Shown here: one piece after another, positions 1 to 8,919 of the stretch
Layout of the letters: every line of letters begins with the position of its first letter
Position numbering within the stretch: the stretch's first letter is position 1
Source of the DNA: Pseudalgibacter alginicilyticus
GTDB taxonomy: Bacteria > Bacteroidota > Bacteroidia > Flavobacteriales > Flavobacteriaceae
NCBI RefSeq assembly: GCF_001310225.1
Contig: NZ_CP012898.1
Span: 372,001-436,000, forward strand
Reading direction: 5' to 3'
DNA: 64,000 nucleotides
Translations under genes and position numbers: made by a program
The notes under the pieces: model-generated
What the model saw: the letters and a program-made list of their open reading frames with translations, nothing else
Database searches by the model: none
What the model was told of the DNA's origin: nothing

Positions 1-2454
1 TCTGGTATTGCAATTGCTATTGGTACAATGGTCGATGTTGGTGTCATTCTTTCAGAAAACATTATTAGGCATTTGGATGAAGATGATGGAACAAAACCCA
101 TTAATACGGTAGTTTATAACGCCACAGCAGAAGTATCTGGTGCAATCGTTACCGCAGTAATGACAACCATAATCAGTTTCATTCCAGTCTTTACAATGAT
201 TGGCGCTGAAGGTAAACTATTTAGACCGTTAGCATTCACAAAAACCTTTGCATTAACAGCTTCCATAATTGTAGCCTTGTTTTTAATACCACCATTCGCT
301 GCATTTTTATTCAGAAAGAAAAGTATTAAAAACACTTTTAAATATGTTTTAAATGGTGTTTTAATAGCTTTAGGAGTCGTAGCAATAGTCTTTGGGTATT
401 GGTTAGGATTGATTTTGATAGCTTTTGGAATTACAGCACTTCTCAATCTTCAAAGTAAGATAACAGACAAACAAACTAATCTTATCAATATCATTATTTC
501 AGCATCTGCGATAGTATTCCTGTTAGCCGAATATTGGCGACCATTAGGCGTTGATAAAAGTATCTTTTGGAATCTCATTTTTGTAAGTATTATATGCTTT
601 GGTTTATTAGGTGTTTTTTCGCTATTCATCAAATACTATACGCGTATTTTAAAGTGGTGTTTAGATAATAAATTATTGTTTTTGTCTATTCCTACTGCGA
701 TTGTTATTGCAGGGTTTTTCATAATGAAGAATACAGGAAAAGAGTTTATGCCATCATTAAATGAAGGCTCATTTCTACTAATGCCAACATCTATGCCTCA
801 TTCTGGCGTAGAAGAAAACAAACGAGTTTTACAGCAATTAGATATGGCGGTGGCCAGTATTCCAGAAATTGAAACGGTAGTTGGTAAGGCAGGTAGAACA
901 GAATCAGCTTTAGACCCAGCACCTTTATCAATGTACGAAAACATCATTCAGTACAAACCAGAATATATGTTGAATGCAGATGGAGAAAGGCAACGCTACA
1001 AAGTAAATGATGATGGTTTGTTTGAATTAAAAGATGGTCGTGCTATTTCTAATCCCAATAATTCCAAAAATGTTGAATATAGCACAGTCAAAAGCTCTCA
1101 ACTAATTGAAGATGACGATGGTGAATACTATCGTAATTGGCGACCAGAAATTGAATCACCTGATGATATTTGGGATGAAATTGTAAGAGTTACCAAATTA
1201 CCAGGTGTTACGTCAGCACCAAAGCTACAACCGATTGAAACCCGATTGGTAATGCTTCAAACAGGAATGCGAGCACCTATGGGAATAAAAGTAAAAGGTC
1301 AAGACTTAAAGCAAATTGAAACGTTTGGTGTGCAATTAGAAAACATCATCAAGGAAGCTGAAGGCGTTAAAAAGGAAGCTGTTTTTGCAGACCGTATTGT
1401 TGGCAAACCGTATTTGCTTATTGATATTGATAGAGAAAAAATTGCACGTTATGGTATTTCTATACAAGATGTTCAAGACGTATTAAAAGTCGCAGTTGGT
1501 GGTATGGTTTTAACACAAACGGTTGAAGGTCGTGAGCGATATGGTGTTCGTGTGCGATACCCAAGAGAATTACGGGCAAATCCAACAGACTTACAACAGA
1601 TTTATGTGCCAGTTGAAAAAGGCAGTCCTGTTCCATTAAGCGAGTTGGCAACCATTCGTTACGAACAAGGGCCACAAGTCATTAAAAGTGAAGACACCTT
1701 TTTAGTAGGTTATGTCTTGTTTGATAAATTAGATGGTTTTGCAGAAGTAAGCGTTGTTGAAAATGCACAAGCATTGATTCAAGAAAAGATAGATTCTGGT
1801 GAATTGATAGTTCCTAAAGGAATCAACTATGCATTCACAGGAACTTACGAAAATCAATTACGAGCAGAAAAAACCTTATCTGTTGTTGTGCCATTAGCAT
1901 TGGCGATAATCTTTTTAATACTGTATTTCCAATTCCGTTCTGTGGCAACCTCATTAATGGTGTTTACAGGAATTGCAGTAGCTTTTGCTGGTGGATTTGT
2001 AATGATATGGCTCTATGGTCAAGATTGGTTTTTAAACTTCAATTTCTTTGGCGAAAATCTGCGTGATTTATTCCAGATGCACCCAATTAATTTAAGTGTG
2101 GCTGTTTGGGTAGGATTTATTGCACTTTTCGGTATTGCAACCGATGATGGTGTGGTTATGGCAACCTATTTAACGCAAACTTTTAATAGAAATACACCAG
2201 AGAATAAAAAGGAAATTAGAGCGTCCATAGTAGAAGCAGGAGAAAAACGTATCAGACCGTGTTTAATGACTACAGCAACAACCATTCTAGCATTATTGCC
2301 AGTATTAACCTCTACAGGACGAGGAAGCGATATTATGATTCCAATGGCAATACCAAGTTTTGGTGGAATGTTAATCGCTTTAATCACCTTATTTGTTGTA
2401 CCAGTATTATATAGCTGGAAATCCGAAGTTCAACTTAAAAGAGCAACAAAATGA
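1..2454 (+). CDS. CusA-like heavy-metal RND efflux pump, 5'-truncated by window edge
   Basis: Inner-membrane proton-driven pump of the heavy-metal efflux (HME) RND family, expelling a soft metal cation through a tripartite complex. The frame is open from base 1, so the gene starts outside the window; 817 codons are visible. The fragment begins in the transmembrane block with GIAIAIGTMVDVGVILSEN, the region of TM4 that carries the proton-relay residues in CusA. A second transmembrane block near the C-terminus has FGIATDDGVVMATYL. Visible residues about 95-240 contain extra hydrophobic segments between the two RND halves, beyond a minimal RND layout. The large periplasmic porter domain lies between about 245 and 610. 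The stop overlaps the TolC-like gene by four bases (ATGA), indicating translational coupling. Copper or silver is inferred from the neighbouring HMA and CusB-type genes; cobalt/zinc/cadmium (CzcA) is possible. Confidence 0.93.
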   Translation, partial: SGIAIAIGTMVDVGVILSENIIRHLDEDDGTKPINTVVYNATAEVSGAIVTAVMTTIISFIPVFTMIGAEGKLFRPLAFTKTFALTASIIVALFLIPPFAAFLFRKKSIKNTFKYVLNGVLIALGVVAIVFGYWLGLILIAFGITALLNLQSKITDKQTNLINIIISASAIVFLLAEYWRPLGVDKSIFWNLIFVSIICFGLLGVFSLFIKYYTRILKWCLDNKLLFLSIPTAIVIAGFFIMKNTGKEFMPSLNEGSFLLMPTSMPHSGVEENKRVLQQLDMAVASIPEIETVVGKAGRTESALDPAPLSMYENIIQYKPEYMLNADGERQRYKVNDDGLFELKDGRAISNPNNSKNVEYSTVKSSQLIEDDDGEYYRNWRPEIESPDDIWDEIVRVTKLPGVTSAPKLQPIETRLVMLQTGMRAPMGIKVKGQDLKQIETFGVQLENIIKEAEGVKKEAVFADRIVGKPYLLIDIDREKIARYGISIQDVQDVLKVAVGGMVLTQTVEGRERYGVRVRYPRELRANPTDLQQIYVPVEKGSPVPLSELATIRYEQGPQVIKSEDTFLVGYVLFDKLDGFAEVSVVENAQALIQEKIDSGELIVPKGINYAFTGTYENQLRAEKTLSVVVPLALAIIFLILYFQFRSVATSLMVFTGIAVAFAGGFVMIWLYGQDWFLNFNFFGENLRDLFQMHPINLSVAVWVGFIALFGIATDDGVVMATYLTQTFNRNTPENKKEIRASIVEAGEKRIRPCLMTTATTILALLPVLTSTGRGSDIMIPMAIPSFGGMLIALITLFVVPVLYSWKSEVQLKRATK

Positions 2455-3686
2455 AATACATAAAAATCAATATAAAAACAGTCTTTGTTCTTTGCTCTTT
2501 ATGCTTTGTGCTTTCTGCGCAAAGTCAAGAGTTAGAAACACTTATTGATGTAGCATTAAATAACAATCCAGAAATTCAAAAATTTGAGTTGCAATACAAA
2601 AGAGTTTCCGAAAAGGTAAACGAAGTCAATACGATTCCTAATACTGAATTTGGTGTAGGTTATTTTGTAAGCGAACCAGAAACGAGAACAGGAGCGCAAC
2701 GATTTAAAGTATCTGCCAAACAAATGTTACCGTGGTTTGGGACAATTACATCAAGAGAAAATTATGTTAGTTCCTTAGCCGATGCAAAATATGAAGACAT
2801 CGTTATTGCAAAGCGAAAATTGATGGCTTCTGTATCACAATCCTATTATGATTTATACGCTAACAAAGCGAAACAAATGGTGCTAACAGAAAACATTAAA
2901 CTATTGGAAACCTATGAGACATTAGCACTAACATCTGTTGAGGTTGGTAAAGCATCTGCTGTAGATGTATTGCGATTACAAATGCGTCAAAACGAAATGC
3001 AACAACTAAAGGATGTTTTAAGTCAACAGTTTTTAGCAGAACAAACGAATCTTAATAATCTTTTGAATAGAGAAAATGATGTTGCTGTTACTGTGGTAGA
3101 TAGTTTAATGATGCCTTCAGAAGACTTTGAAATCATTACTGAAAATTTAGCATTACATCCTGAATTGTTGAAGTATGATAAACTATATCAATCCATAGAA
3201 CAATCAGAATTACTAAACCAAAAAGAAAGTAGTCCTATGATTGGTTTTGGATTAGACTATATCAATGTTTCCGAAAGACCAGATATGAATTTCTCGGATA
3301 ACGGAAAAGATATTGTGATGCCTATGGTTTCCGTGTCAATCCCAATTTTTAATAAAAAATATAAATCTCAAACCAAGCAAAATGAGTTAGAACAGCAAGA
3401 AATAACAGCTCAAAAACAAGAACGATTAAACACTTTGGAAACGCTTTTAAGCAAGGCGATTAATGAACGTATTTCTGCAAGAATAAGTTATGCTACGCAA
3501 ACCAAGAACTTAAAACAAGCCAAAGATGCTGAAGAAATTTTAATCAAAAGCTATGAAACAGGAACGATTGATTTTAATGATGTTCTTGATATTCAAGAAT
3601 TACAACTAAAATTTCAAATGAACCAAATAGAGTCTATTAAGGGCTACTATGTGCAAAGCACAATTATTAATTATTTAATTCAATAA
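2451..3686 (+). CDS. TolC-family outer-membrane efflux channel (CusC-like)
   Basis: 411-residue outer-membrane factor that would complete the RND efflux tripartite complex. An N-terminal signal peptide (hydrophobic stretch ending SAQSQ) is followed by two OEP-type helical repeats rich in Q, N, L and E. Phrases such as AKQMLPWFGTI and SVSIPIFNKKYKSQ are typical of Bacteroidota TolC proteins beside CusA genes. It starts inside the end of the pump gene (overlap ATGA) and is followed two bases later by the HMA membrane protein, so it is inside the operon. No lipobox cysteine is obvious near the N-terminus. Substrate is inferred from the operon only. Confidence 0.92.
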   Translation: MKYIKINIKTVFVLCSLCFVLSAQSQELETLIDVALNNNPEIQKFELQYKRVSEKVNEVNTIPNTEFGVGYFVSEPETRTGAQRFKVSAKQMLPWFGTITSRENYVSSLADAKYEDIVIAKRKLMASVSQSYYDLYANKAKQMVLTENIKLLETYETLALTSVEVGKASAVDVLRLQMRQNEMQQLKDVLSQQFLAEQTNLNNLLNRENDVAVTVVDSLMMPSEDFEIITENLALHPELLKYDKLYQSIEQSELLNQKESSPMIGFGLDYINVSERPDMNFSDNGKDIVMPMVSVSIPIFNKKYKSQTKQNELEQQEITAQKQERLNTLETLLSKAINERISARISYATQTKNLKQAKDAEEILIKSYETGTIDFNDVLDIQELQLKFQMNQIESIKGYYVQSTIINYLIQ

Positions 3687-3688
3687 CA

Positions 3689-4420
3689 ATGAAACATATA
3701 TATATAATTACAGGAATGACTTGTGGCAGTTGTAAAGCATCTGTAGAAAAAAGTTTAAGTAACATTGATAATATTACCAATGTTGAAGTTAATCTCGAAA
3801 AAGGAGAAGCTGAAGTTACAATGAGTAGCCACGTGGCTACAGAAACTCTTAAAAAAGCCTTACCTGAAAAATATACGCTTTCTGAAAAGGAAGTTAAAAA
3901 TGTTTTTGCTTCTACAAGTACATCAAGTTTTGAAATGGAGCAAGAAAAAAGCAAACTACAACAATTAAAACCCTTACTACTAATCATCTTTTATATAGCA
4001 ACCGCAAGTGTATTATTACATTATAAGGATTGGAGTTGGAGTGCATTTATGCTCGACTTTATGGGCTTATTCTACATTGTGTTTAGCTTCTTCAAGATGT
4101 TAGATTTAAAAGGTTTCCCAGAATCTTTCAAAATGTACGACCCATTAGCAAAACGAGTTCCTGCTTATGGTTGGATTTATCCATTTATTGAAACTGCTTT
4201 GGGTTTAATGTTTTTGATGCGATTTGAAGTTAAAATTGCATTAATAGTAACACTTGTTGTATTAGGTATTACAACCATTGGTGTAACGAAAACATTATTA
4301 GATAAAAAATCTATTAGATGTGCTTGTTTAGGTACAGCTTTAAAGTTACCAATGACAGAAGCCACTTTTATTGAGAATACCATTATGATTGTGATGGCAG
4401 TATTAATGCTGATAAATTAA
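3689..4420 (+). CDS. HMA domain fused to MauE/DoxX-like four-helix membrane protein
   Basis: 243 residues. The N-terminus (1-68) is a heavy-metal-associated domain with the metal-binding motif MTCGSCKASVEKS (CxxC), a ferredoxin-like fold known to bind Cu(I), Ag(I) or Hg(II). From about residue 95 there are four hydrophobic helices resembling MauE/DoxX-type small membrane proteins, with a conserved-looking RCACLG near residue 210 that could be a second thiol metal site. The fusion suggests capture of metal and hand-over at the membrane. It sits two bases after the TolC-like gene and before the DUF305 gene. Its exact transport role is not established from sequence; a regulatory or chaperone role is also possible. 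Confidence 0.85.
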   Translation: MKHIYIITGMTCGSCKASVEKSLSNIDNITNVEVNLEKGEAEVTMSSHVATETLKKALPEKYTLSEKEVKNVFASTSTSSFEMEQEKSKLQQLKPLLLIIFYIATASVLLHYKDWSWSAFMLDFMGLFYIVFSFFKMLDLKGFPESFKMYDPLAKRVPAYGWIYPFIETALGLMFLMRFEVKIALIVTLVVLGITTIGVTKTLLDKKSIRCACLGTALKLPMTEATFIENTIMIVMAVLMLIN

Positions 4421-4446
4421 ATAATAACCACTAAAAATTTGAAAAT

Positions 4447-4938
4447 ATGAACGCGCAAGAACACAAAAACAACGAAAATGGAATGAGCAATTACACTAAA
4501 TTCTTTTTAATGTTAGGCTCATCATTTATAGCGATGTATATCACAATGTACTTAAATACTTATGAATTTGACCACGTATGGTTTAGTCTAACACGATTTT
4601 ATATGGTTTGTTTGGGTATTGCCACAATGGCTTTGATTATGTTCTTTTTTATGAAAAATATGTACAAGAATAAAAAGAAAAATATGGGTATAGTCATAGG
4701 AAGTATTGCGCTATTTGCAATTGCTTTAGGATTAGTACGTGACCAAAAATCAACTGTTGGAGATGTTTTATGGATGAAAGCTATGATACCACATCATTCC
4801 ATAGCAATATTAACAAGTGAAAGAGCAGACATAAAAGACCCAGAAGTCAAGAAGTTGGCAGAGGATATTATTAAAGCACAGAAGAAGGAGATAGAAGAAA
4901 TGAAAGTAATGATAAATCGTTTACAGAATGAAAAATAA
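4447..4938 (+). CDS. DUF305-type membrane-anchored protein
   Basis: 163 residues. Three hydrophobic segments (about 20-40, 48-70 and 80-100) precede a C-terminal DUF305-like helix-rich part with MIPHHSIAILTSERA. The paired histidines are characteristic of the DUF305 family, which is repeatedly found in copper and other metal-resistance clusters and is proposed to bind metal. Its last 11 bases overlap the start of the CusB-like adaptor gene, so it belongs to the operon. Biochemical function is unknown; metal binding in or at the periplasm is an inference from the His/Met-rich motif and the neighbours. Confidence 0.85.
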   Translation: MNAQEHKNNENGMSNYTKFFLMLGSSFIAMYITMYLNTYEFDHVWFSLTRFYMVCLGIATMALIMFFFMKNMYKNKKKNMGIVIGSIALFAIALGLVRDQKSTVGDVLWMKAMIPHHSIAILTSERADIKDPEVKKLAEDIIKAQKKEIEEMKVMINRLQNEK

Positions 4939-6706
4939 TAAAACAGTCATATACATAGGATTACTCGCAGTAGGTTTGCTTTTGGGTTGGTTACTTTTTG
5001 GTGGTTCATCAAACGAAGAGACAGAACATAATCACAATGAAGTTTCAGAAACCAATCAAATGTGGACCTGTTCAATGCATCCACAAATTATGCAACCAGA
5101 ACCAGGTGATTGTCCTATTTGTGGAATGGATTTAATTCCTGCCGAAAGTGGAAGTGATGGCCTGTTAGCAGACCAATTCAAGTTATCCGAAAACGCTATG
5201 GCATTGGCAAATATTCAAACAACCATAGTCGGTAATGGAAATGTTGATGGCAACACTATTAAATTATCTGGTAAAATTGCTGAAAATGAAGAAGCTAATG
5301 CAGTACAAGTCAGTTATTTTTCGGGTAGAATAGAACGTTTGAATATCAGTTTTACAGGAGAAGAAGTCCGTAAAGGTCAATTACTAGCAACCATTTATTC
5401 GCCAGAATTGTATGCAGCACAACAAGAGTTAATTACAGCATCATCTTTAAAGGAATCACAACCTGTGTTGTACAAGGCGGTTCGTAATAAATTGAAGTTG
5501 TGGAAGCTATCTGAAAATCAAATCAATCAGATTGAAGAAACCCAAAAAGTAAAAGAAAACTTTCCAGTTTATGCAACCGTTTCAGGAACAGTAACCGAAA
5601 AATTAGTAGAACAAGGCGATTACATAAAACAAGGTCAACCATTGCTTAAAATTGCAAATCTCAATACGGTTTGGGCAAACTTTGATGTATATGAAAATCA
5701 AATCGATTTATTTAAAAAGGGACAAGAAGTTTTAGTGACTACAAACGCTTATGCTAATAAGGAATTTAAAGGGAAAGTAGATTTCATTGAACCAATATTA
5801 AATACCAAAACAAGAACAGTAACCTTACGTGTGGTGCTTAATAATAAAAACGATGTATTTAAACCAGGAATGTTTGTAACCGCCAATATTGAACGAGTTT
5901 CAAGAAGTAATGATGAGGTATTAACAATCCCAGCATCTGCTGTACTTTGGACAGGTGAACGTTCTGTTGTCTATTTAAAAACCAATCCAGACCAAACCGT
6001 TTTTGAAATGCGTGAAGTTGTTTTAGGGAATCAAATTGGTAATGAATATGAAGTTTTAGAAGGATTATTTATTGGAAATGAAATCGTAACTAACGGAACT
6101 TTTACGGTTGATGCAGCAGCTCAATTACAAGGTAAAAAATCAATGATGAATAAAGATGGTGGCAAAGTAATGACAGGTCACGAAGGACATTTAGGAATGG
6201 ATAATAAGACATCAAAAAAAGAAAGTGACCATACTAATATGAACCAAAGATTGACAGTATCAGAGAAATTCCAAGAACAATTAAAAGTTGTTTACAATGA
6301 CTATATCAATTTAAAAGATGCTTTAATTAAAGAAGATTCAAAAAATACTTCAGTTGATGCAACAAGTTTAGTAAACAATTTAGGTAAAGTGGATATGAAA
6401 TTATTATCAGACAATAATTCACACACACATTGGATGTCATTAGTAGGCGACATACAATCTTCGGCAACAGCTATTTCTAAAACGTCAGATATAAAAGAAC
6501 AAAGAGACCATTTCAAACACCTATCATTAAACTTAATAAACGCTGTACAACTGTTTGGTGTTAAAGAAAAAGTGTATGTGGAATTTTGTCCAATGGGTGA
6601 TAATAATAAAGGAGCGTATTGGTTGAGTAAAGAAGAAAAAGTAATCAATCCATATTTTGGTAGCGCCATGCTAACCTGTGGAGAAGTAAAACAGGTAATA
6701 GAATAA
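4928..6706 (+). CDS. CusB-like periplasmic adaptor with N-terminal heavy-metal-binding domain and C-terminal DUF3347-like domain
   Basis: 592-residue membrane-fusion protein linking the RND pump to the TolC-like channel. After one N-terminal transmembrane anchor (about 5-25) comes a short cysteine-rich metal-binding domain, WTCSMHPQIM...CPICGMDL (about 48-75), a familiar feature of CusB-like adaptors. Residues about 100-420 are the HlyD/biotinyl-lipoyl, barrel-sandwich and beta-barrel domains (YFSGRIERL, GTVTEKLVEQGDYIKQG, FKPGMFVTANI). The C-terminal 130 residues (from about 455) look like DUF3347 and end in a second Cys/His-bearing patch, EFCPMGDNNKGAYWL and MLTCGEV. Having metal-ligand motifs at both ends suggests direct loading of metal into the adaptor. 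It begins within the end of the DUF305 gene. Confidence 0.93.
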   Translation: MKNNKTVIYIGLLAVGLLLGWLLFGGSSNEETEHNHNEVSETNQMWTCSMHPQIMQPEPGDCPICGMDLIPAESGSDGLLADQFKLSENAMALANIQTTIVGNGNVDGNTIKLSGKIAENEEANAVQVSYFSGRIERLNISFTGEEVRKGQLLATIYSPELYAAQQELITASSLKESQPVLYKAVRNKLKLWKLSENQINQIEETQKVKENFPVYATVSGTVTEKLVEQGDYIKQGQPLLKIANLNTVWANFDVYENQIDLFKKGQEVLVTTNAYANKEFKGKVDFIEPILNTKTRTVTLRVVLNNKNDVFKPGMFVTANIERVSRSNDEVLTIPASAVLWTGERSVVYLKTNPDQTVFEMREVVLGNQIGNEYEVLEGLFIGNEIVTNGTFTVDAAAQLQGKKSMMNKDGGKVMTGHEGHLGMDNKTSKKESDHTNMNQRLTVSEKFQEQLKVVYNDYINLKDALIKEDSKNTSVDATSLVNNLGKVDMKLLSDNNSHTHWMSLVGDIQSSATAISKTSDIKEQRDHFKHLSLNLINAVQLFGVKEKVYVEFCPMGDNNKGAYWLSKEEKVINPYFGSAMLTCGEVKQVIE

Positions 6707-6741
6707 TCATAAATTAAGTAATAACAATTAAATTTTAAACA

Positions 6742-7236
6742 ATGAATTTTTTAAAGAAAAATCACGAACACAAAAACGATAATGTAATCGACGTGAGTAA
6801 AAAAGTAATTTTAGGTGTAGCTGTAATAGCAGTAGTAGTTTTTACAAGTTGTAAAAACGAAACCAAAAAAGAAACAGAAACAACCACAACGCAAGTTTCA
6901 AAAGAAATCGCAATGACAGACCTTTCTTTTGGAGTAAGAGGTAATTGTGGTATGTGTAAAAGTACCATTGAAAAAGCGGCCAATGGTGTAGATGGTGTTG
7001 CAAGTGCCAATTGGGATGTCGATAAAAAGAAGATTGATGTCTCTTTTGATGATACAAAAACCGATGAAATGGCAATCCATAATGCTATCGCAGCATCAGG
7101 TTATGATACTGAAAAAGTTTCAGGAAGTGAAGAAGCCTATAAAGATTTACCAGGTTGTTGTCAATACGACCACGAAATGATGATGAATCAATCTGGTGAA
7201 GAAGAAAGTGATGACCATTCAAATCACGACCATTAA
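6742..7236 (+). CDS. HMA-domain lipoprotein, last gene of the metal operon
   Basis: 164 residues. A cytoplasmic/N-terminal stretch is followed by a hydrophobic segment ending VVVFTSC at about residue 37, which reads as a lipobox or membrane anchor. A low-complexity threonine/glutamate linker leads to an HMA domain with GNCGMCKSTIEKA (CxxC). The C-terminal tail carries GCCQYDHEMMM and a run of His/Asp residues ending DDHSNHDH, further candidate metal ligands. It would act as a periplasm-facing metal carrier delivering to the adaptor or pump. It lies 35 bases after the adaptor gene and is directly followed by a strong terminator, so it closes the operon. Confidence 0.85.
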   Translation: MNFLKKNHEHKNDNVIDVSKKVILGVAVIAVVVFTSCKNETKKETETTTTQVSKEIAMTDLSFGVRGNCGMCKSTIEKAANGVDGVASANWDVDKKKIDVSFDDTKTDEMAIHNAIAASGYDTEKVSGSEEAYKDLPGCCQYDHEMMMNQSGEEESDDHSNHDH

Positions 7237-7246
7237 GCCAATAATG

Positions 7247-7271
7247 AAAGAGTCTTTTTGAAAGGCTCTTT
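7247..7271 (+). terminator. Terminator of the metal-efflux operon
   Basis: Two 11-base arms, AAAGAGTCTTT and AAAGGCTCTTT (one G-T wobble), separated by TTG and followed by a T-rich run. It lies 10 bases after the HMA lipoprotein stop. Confidence 0.85.
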
Positions 7272-7353
7272 TTTATTCCCCACAACCCAAAACCCAGTTT
7301 TCTCGTACCTCAAAATCCTCTGTCTTTTGTGTTGTTCCGCTCGCCACCACATA

Positions 7354-7637
7354 GTTGGTTTTATGTCACAATAGTTGTAGCCAACGCTATAATAGCACAT
7401 TGCTTGTTTTATTTAAACGTATCTATTGTAATAAATTAGTACAATAAAAAAGCAAAGAGCTATTGCCAAGGCTCAAAACAACTATTCCGCCACAAAACCA
7501 ACCCAAAGCTAAGTTACATAATAGAAGTTATAGTAGCAAAAATCCTTTCAATGGTTGCCTACGGCGTTTTATTATATTTTCGTAGCTATAACTGCTATTA
7601 TGTAAAATATCCGCTTATCCAACGCTCACATCCGAAC
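7354..7637. repeat. Composite palindromic module, copy 1
   Basis: First, a long imperfect hairpin: outer arms 7354-7378 and 7478-7502 match at about 21 of 25 positions (GTTGGTTTT...AATAGTTGT and its complement), and inner arms 7391-7405 and 7450-7464 (AATAGCACATTGCTT and complement) match at 12 of 15. Second, a hairpin with 18-base arms 7516-7533 and 7586-7603 (ACATAATAGAAGTTATAG against its complement, one mismatch). Third, the tail CGCTTATCCAACGCTC at about 7613-7628. The same three elements recur in the same order in copy 2. Confidence 0.65.
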
Positions 7638-7870
7638 TTTTAATCACATTTTGAACAAGTATTAAACAGTCGTACATTTAAAGGGTAACGTTAATTTTGA
7701 ATAATATTCGTTATCTCATTCAACTGCACAAAACCATCGTTAAGTCCAAGTATTCCTTACCTCAAGTCTTTGTTTATTTCATTTCGTTAACAAATATTAT
7801 AGTCCACTTTTCCCCACCACCCAAGAAATAGGATATAAAAAAATAGGTTTAAGATAAATAGTACTACGCC

Positions 7871-8018
7871 ATAGCACATTACTTTTTATCGTACCTCAAA
7901 AAAGCAATAAGCTATTGTCTAAAAGTCCTGTATAAGTAGCTTATTTAAATGCTGTTTTACCAAACAACTATTTAAAACGCTACCTATACAAACGCTTCAT
8001 CCAATGCTCAATAGCGAA
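7871..8018. repeat. Composite palindromic module, copy 2
   Basis: Inner hairpin arms 7871-7885 and 7901-7915 (ATAGCACATTACTTT and complement, 12 of 15) closely resemble the inner arms of copy 1. A second hairpin follows with 11-base arms 7930-7940 and 7979-7989 (GTATAAGTAGC and complement, one mismatch). The tail CGCTTCATCCAATGCTC starts at 7993 and matches the copy 1 tail with two differences. The conserved order with a diverged hairpin body argues for a recurring element rather than chance. Confidence 0.6.
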
Positions 8019-8127
8019 CAGCAACCTATTTTTTTAAGTGTTAATTCCCCAGAAAAGTTAGAAGCATTTGAATCAAGATGAAAACCAATTTGAAATATTA
8101 AAATAAAAAAAGGAAGCAAATATATGT

Positions 8128-8202
8128 GGCTACCTCTACCAGCCGCACAAGGCTATAAAGGTCAAGCCCTACGGGTTTTGAATAAAACTTTTTTCAATAC
8201 CC
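8128..8202. other. GC-richer triple stem-loop block (candidate ncRNA or transfer-related site)
   Basis: Three consecutive stem-loops in an AT-rich background: GGCT/AGCC at 8128-8144, GGCT/AGCC at 8151-8168, and a 10-base stem GGGTTTTGAA/TTCAATACCC (one mismatch) at 8173-8202. No open reading frame spans it. Structure is visible; function is not. Confidence 0.4.
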
Positions 8203-8353
8203 TTATCCTTTATCCTTAAACATTTTAACTCAAAAAACTTTTACCCAAAAACCTTGACAGCCTTACCCACGCCACAAGTACTATGGCTATCTTTTTTCTT
8301 TTCAAAAAAATAATGTGGCGAAGCGTAGCGAAGCAATTTTAAATTGGATAGCT

Positions 8354-8794
8354 ATGTCAACTTTTGAACTAAAAACACACCAAGTCGGAAGAACTTACTC
8401 AAACCCTCACTTTTTTATACTAAACAAAGGACTAAACAGCGGAAAACCCTTGACAAATCCTTGTCCTAATTGTTTTGTAGTCACAACTTCAACCGAAGAA
8501 GAAAAACACACGCTTTTTCACATATCTATGATGTTGCAAATTGGCGGTTTTTACGCTTACTATTTAAAAGGTAGTGTTATTCCGTTTATCTCGATAGATG
8601 ATTGTAGAAAGACTTTAAAAAACAGTTACACCTCATTGTTTTATAATGAAATTCAGTTGCAAAAGCATATTAATATAGTGTCAGCAATTAGCAAAAAGGA
8701 AGCGGAGCTTCATAATATCATTTCAAAAATGGCAGATTTAAAAATATCTTATATTCAAAGTTTATTTTCTATAATGCAAAAAGAAGCAATCTAA
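8354..8794 (+). CDS. DUF6943-like protein of accessory regions
   Basis: 146 residues from the ATG at 8354. An upstream in-frame GTG at 8315 would add 13 residues, but that stretch is a short direct repeat (GCGAAGC twice) and is unlikely to be coding. The protein begins MSTFELKTHQVGRTYS and continues with HFFILNKGLNSGKPLT and NPCPNCF (CxxC). I recognise this as the DUF6943-type family seen in Bacteroidota accessory regions, recalled by eye and not searched. No signal peptide or membrane segment. Function unknown. It lies alone between the palindromic region and the DUF6266 gene, consistent with cargo of a mobile region. Confidence 0.7.
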   Translation: MSTFELKTHQVGRTYSNPHFFILNKGLNSGKPLTNPCPNCFVVTTSTEEEKHTLFHISMMLQIGGFYAYYLKGSVIPFISIDDCRKTLKNSYTSLFYNEIQLQKHINIVSAISKKEAELHNIISKMADLKISYIQSLFSIMQKEAI

Positions 8795-8919
8795 AGCAAC
8801 AAAATCCATATCAAAAGAATAGCATAAAACTTGCCATATATTTCAGCGGATGGTACAACTTCATTTCAAGTCCGTACCAAGTCCGAACAAAAGTAAGTTT
8901 CATTTAAATCATTTATGTT

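Larger units (their letters stand above)
7276..8353. other. Non-coding accessory stretch with palindromic modules
   Basis: About 1.08 kb with no convincing gene on either strand. It holds two related composite palindromic modules (7354-7637 and 7871-8018), a run of three stem-loops at 8128-8202, and a short direct repeat GCGAAGC-gta-GCGAAGC near 8318-8334. The texture resembles DNA next to integrative and conjugative elements of Bacteroidota, but no integrase, relaxase or attachment site could be identified here. Confidence 0.6.

Noticed and set aside
6762-7285. Several overlapping minus-strand frames opposite the HMA lipoprotein
   Set aside because: They are shadows of a codon-biased gene with no starts, RBS or homology features.
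7354-7502. Terminal inverted repeats of an insertion sequence or MITE
   Set aside because: No transposase inside, no target-site duplication visible, and the arms belong to a nested hairpin shared with a second copy.
8315-8353. GTG start extending the DUF6943 gene by 13 residues
   Set aside because: The added codons are a short direct repeat (GCGAAGC twice); the family start MSTFELK fits at 8354.
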